From NCBI GenBank assembly GCA_001796865.1, contig MGNQ01000055.1, positions 93,898-113,990 of the forward strand: a DNA stretch of 20,093 nucleotides, in the 5' to 3' direction. Below are positions 14,612 to 20,093 of the stretch, piece after piece. The translations under genes and the position numbers were made by a program. This DNA comes from Chloroflexi bacterium RBG_16_56_11 (GTDB lineage: Bacteria > Chloroflexota > Dehalococcoidia > Dehalococcoidales > RBG-16-60-22). The notes beneath the pieces are model-generated. The model searched no databases, had not been told where the DNA came from, and saw only the letters and a list, made by a program, of their open reading frames with translations. Within the stretch, counting starts at the first letter, position 1. Each line of letters starts with the position of its first letter.

Positions 14612-16213
14612 TTACTTGCTCATCCAGGCTTTTTCGGCATCGAAAGCGCCCCACTGGGCATAAGTACCAAAGTTGATGCCATGGACTTTACTGGTGTAGG
14701 CATAGTTGTCGCCGTGATGCTCGATGGGAGCCCACAAGGCCTGGTCGTATATATATCTGGCGGCTGCGTTTGTCTTGACAGGATCCGCCGGGATGGCCCT
14801 GACCGCGGCTAAAACAAGCTCAGTCAATTCAGGCGTTCTATCTATGCTGTACATCTCGGTATTGCCCGGGCGGAAAAACGTCCACAGGAGAGCGTTAAAG
14901 TCGGAAATTATCCCGGACCCGGCAACAAAGACGCCGTCCCAGCCCTCTTGCCGCATGGTAGCCCACTGGCCAAATTGGACTCCTTTTATTTCGGCCTTGA
15001 TACCGACGTCTGCCAGATCGGCCTGAACGGACTGGAGGCCATCTTGGAAGTCCCAGACACCAGAGACGAGTGTAGTACTAAACCCGTTGGCATATCCAGC
15101 CTCGGTCAGCAGCTGCTTGGCTTTCGCGGGGTCATACTTGCGGGGGACTATATCCGAGAGATATCCGGACAGCCCCGGAATGGGGAACTGATAAGCGACT
15201 TCCCAGTAGCCGTATCCCAGAGCATCTATGATGGCTTGCTTGTTAACAGCATATTCGAAAGCCTGACGTACTCTGGCGTCGTGGAAGGGAGAATTAACAT
15301 CACGGCTATTGAAGTTCATGGCTTCCATGCCCATGTAGTTCTGCAGGACGTTAAAGCCGGCCTGTTTTAGGCTATTCATCGTTTTGGCATCTCTGGAGTG
15401 GGTAGTATCACCCTGTCCCGCCTGCATGGCCAAGACCTGGGTCACCGGATCGGTAATAAAAATGCCCTCGATAGCATCCAGATAACCCTTTTGGCCCCAA
15501 TAGTCATCGAACCTTTCCAGTCTTATCTTGGTCCCCTCCTCATAGGAGACCTGTTTATACGGGCCCGTTCCAACGGCATGGAAGGCGGCATCGGTATCGC
15601 CGTTCGCTTCCCAATACGTCGGCGATGCTATCATCACACCGGCCACGGAACTTAAGTTGACATTCAAAGCTTCTGCAAAATTGAATTTGACCGAAGAGTC
15701 ATCGATAACATCGCAGCCTAAATAGGTCTTAGATGCCCGCCCGGCGGCTGCCCACTTGTCGAAGTTATACTTGACCGCAGCCGCGTTGAAGGTTGTACCG
15801 TCATGGAATTTCACGCCTTTTCGTAATTGGAAGGTGATCGTTTTTCCGTCAGTGGAGATATTATAGGAAGTACCCAGTCTGTATACGTAATCCCCGCCTA
15901 TGAATTTCGCTTCCATGAGTGATTCCATAGCCGGTTCCCCATAGGCGGCCTCGCCTCCGAAGATTGCCACGGGTGTTCCCCAGCCGGGCCCGGGACCGGT
16001 ACTCCAGATTATCCGGAGGGTACCGCCCTTCTGCGGGGTATCCGCAGCAGGGGTGGTGGGCGCGGTTGTTGTTGTGGCTGTTGGAGTGGCTGTTGCAGTG
16101 GCTGTTGTAGCTGGCGGGGTTACTGTCGTCGTTGTACCGCCACAAGCGGGTAACAACAACACTACCAGTAAAACCAGGGCTACCATTGCGATTGACCAGT
16201 GCCTGACTTTCAT
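14612..16213 (-). CDS. ABC transporter substrate-binding lipoprotein, family 5 (second system)
   Basis: A 533-residue binding protein. The frame extends upstream to 16264, but the ATG at 16213 has AGGAGG (16222-16227) 8 nt upstream and gives a clean lipoprotein signal: MKVRHW, a hydrophobic core, and lipobox LPAC with Cys24. A Thr/Ala/Pro linker of about 40 residues follows, then KGGTLRIIWS and SBP_bac_5 features such as GKTITFQLRKGVKFHDGTTF, GTGPYK, VRQAFEYAVNKQAI and YDPAKAKQLLTEAGYANGF. It is the first gene of the minus operon, with a near-consensus promoter at 16338-16366. It shares the family but clearly differs in sequence from the binding protein at 2466-4085, so it likely has a different or extended ligand range. 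Confidence 0.95.
   Translation of the reverse strand: MKVRHWSIAMVALVLLVVLLLPACGGTTTTVTPPATTATATATPTATTTTAPTTPAADTPQKGGTLRIIWSTGPGPGWGTPVAIFGGEAAYGEPAMESLMEAKFIGGDYVYRLGTSYNISTDGKTITFQLRKGVKFHDGTTFNAAAVKYNFDKWAAAGRASKTYLGCDVIDDSSVKFNFAEALNVNLSSVAGVMIASPTYWEANGDTDAAFHAVGTGPYKQVSYEEGTKIRLERFDDYWGQKGYLDAIEGIFITDPVTQVLAMQAGQGDTTHSRDAKTMNSLKQAGFNVLQNYMGMEAMNFNSRDVNSPFHDARVRQAFEYAVNKQAIIDALGYGYWEVAYQFPIPGLSGYLSDIVPRKYDPAKAKQLLTEAGYANGFSTTLVSGVWDFQDGLQSVQADLADVGIKAEIKGVQFGQWATMRQEGWDGVFVAGSGIISDFNALLWTFFRPGNTEMYSIDRTPELTELVLAAVRAIPADPVKTNAAARYIYDQALWAPIEHHGDNYAYTSKVHGINFGTYAQWGAFDAEKAWMSK
16074..16109. repeat. Three tandem 12-bp units inside the binding-protein linker
   Basis: Units GTGGCTGTTGGA, GTGGCTGTTGCA and GTGGCTGTTGTA follow one another with one variable base. 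On the coding strand they add Thr-Ala-Thr-x repeats to the linker between the lipid anchor and the binding domain. Slippage would change linker length in steps of four residues without a frameshift. Confidence 0.7.
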
Positions 16214-16310
16214 GATGTCATCCTCCTTTTTTGATACAATATTCGACCGCTGGCATGGTACCATTGAAAAACAATACGTGGTTTTATCGTGAGAAGGACG
16301 TTAAAATCAG

Positions 16311-16329
16311 AACAATACCCAGCATTGTT
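16311..16329. promoter_or_regulatory. Palindrome at the transcription start of the second transporter operon, candidate operator
   Basis: AACAAT (16311-16316) and ATTGTT (16324-16329), perfect 6-bp arms, 7-nt spacer. Its edge lies about 9 nt beyond the -10 box, a classical repressor position. Confidence 0.4.
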
Positions 16330-16337
16330 AGCTTATT

Positions 16338-16366
16338 ATAATATACTTGTCCATACGCTTTGTCAA
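16338..16366 (-). promoter_or_regulatory. Near-consensus promoter of the second transporter operon
   Basis: On the minus strand a perfect TTGACA (16366-16361), a 17-nt spacer and TATTAT (16343-16338; five of six). It predicts a leader of about 118 nt before the ATG at 16213. This is the best sigma70-type promoter in the window. Confidence 0.65.
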
Positions 16367-16423
16367 CTTGTTTTGGAGATACCAAAGATAAATATTTGAA
16401 GCAATGACAGGAAAAGGAGTAAA

Positions 16424-16468
16424 ATGGGTTCACATAGACGGAACTCATGGCCCGCCACAGTTATATGA
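16424..16468 (+). CDS. Possible 14-residue leader peptide upstream of the second SDR
   Basis: ATG at 16424 preceded by AAAAGGAG with 4-nt spacing opens a frame of 14 codons, MGSHRRNSWPATVI, closed by TGA at 16466-16468. The ribosome site (AAGGAGTAAA) resembles that of the SDR 160 bp downstream. It could be a regulatory leader, a decayed gene start or chance. Confidence 0.2.
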   Translation: MGSHRRNSWPATVI

Positions 16469-16586
16469 ATCGTTGCTCAAGTGGGGATCTCTTACCCGGT
16501 GTATTCACTTTCATTCTACCGGCGAGTGGCAACTATTTAGTGTGAAATATTAAAATAAAATGAATATAATACGTAAGGAGTAAAAG

Positions 16587-17351
16587 ATGGACCTGGGTTT
16601 GAAAAACAAAGTGGCCATTGTGACCGGTTCCGGAAGCCAGATAGGGTTCGGCAAGGGCATCGCCCTGGCATTGGCGGCAGAAGGGTGCGATTTGGTCATA
16701 GCCGATCTGAACCTTGAAGGGGCAAAAAAAACAGCGGCGGAAATTGTGGCTCTAAAACATCAGGCAATCGCTGTCAAAGTCGATATCTCCAAGCTACCCG
16801 AAGTGAATGATATGGTAAAAATATCCCTGGACAAATTCGGCAAGGTGGATATCCTGGTGAATAATGCCGGGACCAGCGCCAAGCCGAAGCCCTTTCTCGA
16901 GATGACAGAAGCAGAATGGGACTTAGATATCAACGTAAATTTAAGGGGTGTCCTGAACTGCACTAAAGCGATATTGCCCCACATGATTTCGCGAAAATAC
17001 GGAAAAGTTATCAGCATATCATCGGGCGTCGGTGTGACAGGTATGCCTATGGAACCTGTTTACGCCGCAGCGAAGGCGGGAATCATCGCCTTTACCAAGT
17101 CGATGGCAAAAGCGATGATATCTCAAGGGATATATTTTAATAATGTGGCGCCCGGCGTCGGGGACACCGGTCTACTACGAATCAGCCAGATGCCGCCGGA
17201 CTTCATAGAACGCGTGGTGAAGACGGTACCGCTGGGAAGGGCGACGACGCCCCAGGATATCGGTAATATTATTGCTTATCTGGCTTCGGATATTTCCAGC
17301 GATATCGTCGGACAGACCTTCAGCGTCGATGGCGGCGTCCTGATGCTTTAA
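16587..17351 (+). CDS. Short-chain dehydrogenase/reductase (SDR), paralogue 2
   Basis: A 254-residue classical SDR: TGSGSQIG (13-20), Asp40, NNAG (92-95), catalytic Asn118, Ser146, Tyr159 and Lys163, all at the same numbers as in the paralogue at 10573. Both carry the unusual SQIGFGK continuation of the glycine loop, where most SDRs have SGIG(R/K). The C-terminus FSVDGGVLML is complete. ATG at 16587 has AAGGAG with 7-nt spacing. Asp40 suggests NAD(H). It is followed by a cupin gene, whereas paralogue 1 is preceded by one, so the SDR and cupin pairing recurs. Likely an alcohol/ketone or hydroxyacyl dehydrogenase; substrate unknown. Confidence 0.93.
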   Translation: MDLGLKNKVAIVTGSGSQIGFGKGIALALAAEGCDLVIADLNLEGAKKTAAEIVALKHQAIAVKVDISKLPEVNDMVKISLDKFGKVDILVNNAGTSAKPKPFLEMTEAEWDLDINVNLRGVLNCTKAILPHMISRKYGKVISISSGVGVTGMPMEPVYAAAKAGIIAFTKSMAKAMISQGIYFNNVAPGVGDTGLLRISQMPPDFIERVVKTVPLGRATTPQDIGNIIAYLASDISSDIVGQTFSVDGGVLML

Positions 17352-17464
17352 CAGCGGAGCAACGTCTATAGCAACCAGGGATTTACCTGGGCGACTTAGT
17401 CCTGACCCAGTCTTTGCCCTGTTTCGCTGACGGGTCGGACACGTCTCTGATTGTAGCGGCGGGC

Positions 17465-17510
17465 GATCATCATGGAAAGGAAAAAATCCGGAACTTTTTC
17501 CATCGTGGTC
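17465..17510 (+). other. Stem-loop region upstream of the third cupin gene
   Basis: ATGGAAA (17472-17478) pairs with TTTCCAT (17497-17503), and with G-U pairs and a mismatch the stem extends outwards to 17465 and 17510. An alternative stem GGAAAAA (17479-17485) / TTTTTCC (17495-17501) uses the same bases, so the two exclude one another. It could be the SDR terminator or a structured leader of the cupin mRNA. Confidence 0.3.
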
Positions 17511-17584
17511 GAAAAGGCATGGAATCGAGGAAGGCCGATAATCCGGAGTTCCTTCACCGGGATATTTTCTAAATGGAGAGGAAA

Positions 17585-18031
17585 ATGGCTGAATTAAAGT
17601 ATGAAAAATATTTCATAAAAGACACTGGTTTTAAGCCATTGAGAGATGGTGAACGCCCATTCGGTAACAAGGTTCAGGTTCCCAAATTGCATCACATATT
17701 GGGCATAAACCGAAGGAAAATAGAGGGAGCTATCACCATGAATTGCTCCTGGATGTTAGCCGGGGAAGACGCTGGTAAGATGGATGGTCACACCCATCCT
17801 TACCCCGAAATTATTGGTTTTGTGGGTACCAATCCCGATGACTTACATGATCTTGGAGCGGAAGCCGAGATATGGATGGATGATGAAAAGTACGTTCTGA
17901 CAAACTCCTTCCTGGTGTATGTCCCATCTGGACTCAGACACTGTCCATTGACAGTTAGAAACATAAAGAGACCGGTTTTTCATTTTGACCTTCAGATAAC
18001 CACAGGTGATTTTAAGTCAGATTTTTCGTAA
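17585..18031 (+). CDS. Small cupin-fold protein, paralogue 3
   Basis: A 148-residue cupin. An in-frame ATG at 17573 exists, but GGAG (17575-17578) serves the ATG at 17585, which gives the family N-terminus MAELKYEKY. Metal ligands would be His69, His71, Glu75 (DGHTHPYPE) and His119 (VPSGLRHCP), with the same Glu-to-His distance as paralogue 1. The middle block GFVGTNPDDLHDLGAEAEIWM matches both other paralogues. It follows the second SDR by 233 bp on the same strand. The copper ATPase gene converges on it. Metal enzyme or ligand sensor; the reaction cannot be named. Confidence 0.82.
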   Translation: MAELKYEKYFIKDTGFKPLRDGERPFGNKVQVPKLHHILGINRRKIEGAITMNCSWMLAGEDAGKMDGHTHPYPEIIGFVGTNPDDLHDLGAEAEIWMDDEKYVLTNSFLVYVPSGLRHCPLTVRNIKRPVFHFDLQITTGDFKSDFS

Positions 18032-18183
18032 TAAAACACACTACTTATTTAGAGCTGCACTCCGAGTATCCTATTGAGCGAATTGAAGGAACAATACGAA
18101 AAAGGTGAATCGCCTTGGTAAAACCAGAAGTAAAATGAAACAATAATAACTCTATACTTAATCTGGCATTTAAGATGAAATAA

Positions 18184-18333
18184 TCAAGATGCGTACTTTT
18201 TCGGCTCTGCTTTGAACTTATCGTGACAGGCAGTTGAGCAGAAGTGATACGTCTTTCCCTGATATTTCTCGCTGGCAACCGCTTGCTTCGGGTCAATCTC
18301 CATTCCGCATACCGGGTCCTTCACTTTTGCCAT
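18184..18333 (-). CDS. Possible separately translated YHS-domain protein inside the copA 3' end
   Basis: The ATG at 18333 begins a 49-residue YHS domain in frame with the ATPase. AAGGAGG (18339-18345) with 5 nt spacing is as good a ribosome site as any in the window. Free-standing YHS proteins of this size are common next to copper ATPases. The same bases encode the linker KEEE, so purine-rich codons may mimic an SD by chance. Whether two products are made is inference. Confidence 0.4.
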   Translation of the reverse strand: MAKVKDPVCGMEIDPKQAVASEKYQGKTYHFCSTACHDKFKAEPKKYAS

Positions 18334-20093
18334 TTCTTCCTCCTTTTCCACTCTACGTTCGCTTATCTCAACCCCGGGTTTACCCGCAAAAATATCTGTT
18401 GGTTTTGCCATTGCCATCGGTTTGTAGCCACGCAGGCGGTTGGCGTTGGTGACTACGGAAAGAGAGCTTAACGCCATCGCCGCGGCGGCGATCATGGGGC
18501 TTAATAGTATTCCGAAAGGAGGATACAGCACCCCTGCTGCTATCGGGATGCCTATCGTATTATAGAGAAAGGCGAATAATAGGTTCTGGCGTATGTTCCG
18601 CATGGTGGCCCGGCTGAGCGTAATCGCGGTGATGACACCCCTCAGTTCCCCGGAGATGAGGGTGATATCCGAAGATTCGATAGCCACATCGGTGCCGGTG
18701 CCGATGGCGATACCGACATCTGCCTGAGCCAGAGCCGGGGCGTCATTGATGCCATCGCCGACCATGCCGACCAATTTATTCTCCTGCAACCTTTTTACCT
18801 CCAGCGCCTTATCCTGAGGCAATACCTCGGCCAGTACTCGCTCGATACCCACCTGCTTAGCGATGGCCTCGGCAGTGTGTCGGTTGTCTCCTGTAATCAT
18901 GACTACATCGATGCCAAGGCGACGCAGCGTGGCGATAGCAGTTGCAGAATCTTCTTTCACCGTGTCCGCCACGGCGACTACGCCCGCGGGTTTGCCATCC
19001 AGAGCAATAAACATGGAAGTCTTACCATCGGCTGCCAGTCTCTCCGCCTCCTTTTCCAGAGTAGCAGTCGCTATACCGGCATCGTCCAACAGCCGCCGGT
19101 TGCCTACCAATAGCTTCTTACCGTCGACAGATACTCTGATTCCCTTGCCGGTGACCGATTCAAAATCACCGGGCTCGGTTAATGCTATGCTTTTATCTTC
19201 GGCGCCCCGTACGATGGCCTGCCCCAGTGGGTGTTCTGAGGAGCGTTCCGCCGAAGCTACCAGCCGCAGCAGTTCGTCGGCATCGTTGCCGTCAACGGGG
19301 GCTACGTCCGTGAGAGATGGCTTCCCCCTGGTTATCGTGCCGGTTTTATCCAGCACCAGGGTATCCAGCTTATGCGCTATTTCCAGCGCCTCCGCCGAGC
19401 GGATGAGGATGCCGTTCTGGGCTCCCTTGCCGGTGCCCACCATAATGGAGAGCGGCGTGGCTAGCCCGAGTGCGCAGGGGCAGGCGATAATGAGTACCGC
19501 CACCGCGTTGACCAGGGCGAAAATGAGAGCCGGTGTCGGCCCAAAGTCGAACCAGACAATAAAAGTAGCGATGGCAATGAAGACCACTATCGGAACAAAA
19601 CGGCTGGCAATAAGATCAGCCAGGCGCTGAATGGGCGCCTTGGACCCCTGTGCCTGCTCGACTAATTGGATTATCTGGGCCAGCATGGTATCTTTGCCTA
19701 CTTTAGTAGCCTTGAAACGAAAGGCCCCCGTTTGGTTAATAGTGGCGCCAATGACGGTATCTCCTCCACTTTTGGTTACCGGCAGGCTTTCACCGGTAAC
19801 CATAGACTCGTCCAGTGTGGAGCGGCCCCCGATTATTTCGCCGTCCACAGGCACTTTTTCACCGGGACGAACGATCACGATATCACCCATCTGCACCTGC
19901 TCTATCGGAATGTCAATCTCAGCATCGTTTCTTACTACCCGAGCCGTCTTGGCTTGAAGGCCGATGAGCTTGCGGATGGCTTCAGAGGTACCGCCTTTGG
20001 CAATCGCCTCCAGGAGCCGTCCCAGCATAATGAGGGTAATGATGACGCCTACCGCCTCGTAGTAGACTTTGCGCAGGCTCTCCGGCAGCACTC
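18184..20093 (-). CDS. copA: P1B-type Cu+-transporting ATPase with C-terminal YHS domain, 5' end outside window
   Basis: The frame is open to the window edge; a GTG at 20091 is not a real start, since N-terminal helices and any metal-binding domain are missing. Visible parts in order are an actuator domain with TGES, the CPC helix (IIACPCALGLATP), the phosphorylation site DKTGT, the SEHPLG nucleotide-binding motif, GDGINDAPAL, then two last helices with YNTIGIPIAAG and AMALSSLSVVTNANRLRG, residues typical of Cu+ exporters. After about 25 linker residues comes a YHS domain (DPVCGMEI...YHFCSTACHDKF) with its three Cys. The enzyme exports monovalent copper (or silver) from the cytoplasm. An internal ribosome site may also release the YHS domain alone. 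Confidence 0.93.
   Translation of the reverse strand, partial: VLPESLRKVYYEAVGVIITLIMLGRLLEAIAKGGTSEAIRKLIGLQAKTARVVRNDAEIDIPIEQVQMGDIVIVRPGEKVPVDGEIIGGRSTLDESMVTGESLPVTKSGGDTVIGATINQTGAFRFKATKVGKDTMLAQIIQLVEQAQGSKAPIQRLADLIASRFVPIVVFIAIATFIVWFDFGPTPALIFALVNAVAVLIIACPCALGLATPLSIMVGTGKGAQNGILIRSAEALEIAHKLDTLVLDKTGTITRGKPSLTDVAPVDGNDADELLRLVASAERSSEHPLGQAIVRGAEDKSIALTEPGDFESVTGKGIRVSVDGKKLLVGNRRLLDDAGIATATLEKEAERLAADGKTSMFIALDGKPAGVVAVADTVKEDSATAIATLRRLGIDVVMITGDNRHTAEAIAKQVGIERVLAEVLPQDKALEVKRLQENKLVGMVGDGINDAPALAQADVGIAIGTGTDVAIESSDITLISGELRGVITAITLSRATMRNIRQNLLFAFLYNTIGIPIAAGVLYPPFGILLSPMIAAAAMALSSLSVVTNANRLRGYKPMAMAKPTDIFAGKPGVEISERRVEKEEEMAKVKDPVCGMEIDPKQAVASEKYQGKTYHFCSTACHDKFKAEPKKYAS

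Larger units (their letters stand above)
16214..16586. other. 373-bp divergent region between second binding protein and second SDR
   Basis: It contains the minus-strand promoter (16338-16366), a start-site palindrome (16311-16329), a possible 14-codon reading frame with a good ribosome site (16424-16468), and the SDR Shine-Dalgarno AAGGAG. A TATAAT lies too close to the SDR ATG to be its ordinary -10. Confidence 0.55.

Noticed and set aside
16565..16572. TATAAT just upstream of SDR2
   Set aside because: A start site from it would fall within the Shine-Dalgarno, and no -35 box lies at the right distance.
18045..18116. Short plus-strand reading LELHSEYPIERIEGTIRKR then stop, after the third cupin
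   Set aside because: It looks protein-like but has no start, no recognised family and is very short; chance cannot be excluded.
18863..19630. A 255-codon Ser/Ala-rich frame on the plus strand across the copper ATPase gene
   Set aside because: It is an antisense shadow of the P1B ATPase core, with low-complexity composition and no start context.

Overview
The window looks like chromosomal DNA of an anaerobic bacterium, most probably Chloroflexota, class Dehalococcoidia. This is an inference. It rests on lipoprotein solute-binding proteins with long Thr/Ala/Pro linkers after the lipobox, a benzoyl-CoA-reductase-type (2-hydroxyacyl-CoA dehydratase family) subunit pair, many paralogous SDR and cupin genes, and REP-like GC-rich hairpins between genes. 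There are no rRNA or tRNA genes, no CRISPR array and no intact mobile element.

Layout. (1) 1-1889, minus strand: two subunits of the 2-hydroxyacyl-CoA dehydratase / benzoyl-CoA reductase family. The second is cut by the window edge, and a REP-like hairpin cluster lies between them. (2) 2466-8183, plus strand, divergent from the first block: a complete Opp/Dpp-type ABC importer in the order binding protein, permease B, permease C, ATPase D, ATPase F. (3) 8288-8419: a decayed C-terminus of a tyrosine recombinase. (4) 8463-11322, plus strand: a SnoaL-like protein, two small cupins and an SDR dehydrogenase. (5) 11435-16213, minus strand: an Asp/Glu-racemase-superfamily enzyme and a second Dpp-type importer (binding protein, permease B, permease C) with no ATPases of its own. 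(6) 16587-18031, plus strand: a second SDR, then a third cupin, paralogous to those in block 4. (7) 18184-20093, minus strand: a Cu+-type P1B ATPase, truncated by the window edge and fused at its C-terminus to a YHS domain.

How the genes may work together (inference): the two importers bring in an organic substrate, with the OppD/OppF pair possibly serving both permease sets. SDR, SnoaL-like, cupin and racemase-superfamily enzymes would process it, and the BcrB/BcrC-like pair would carry out ATP-driven or radical chemistry on a CoA thioester. The gene mix suggests anaerobic degradation of cyclic or aromatic carboxylic compounds, but no substrate can be read from the sequence. The copper ATPase is probably unrelated.

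Non-coding signals: sigma70-like promoters upstream of the BcrC-like gene, both binding-protein genes and the racemase gene. Several have palindromes placed like operators. A large stem-loop lies between the binding-protein and permease genes in both transporter loci. An internal Shine-Dalgarno plus ATG could express the YHS domain as a separate protein.
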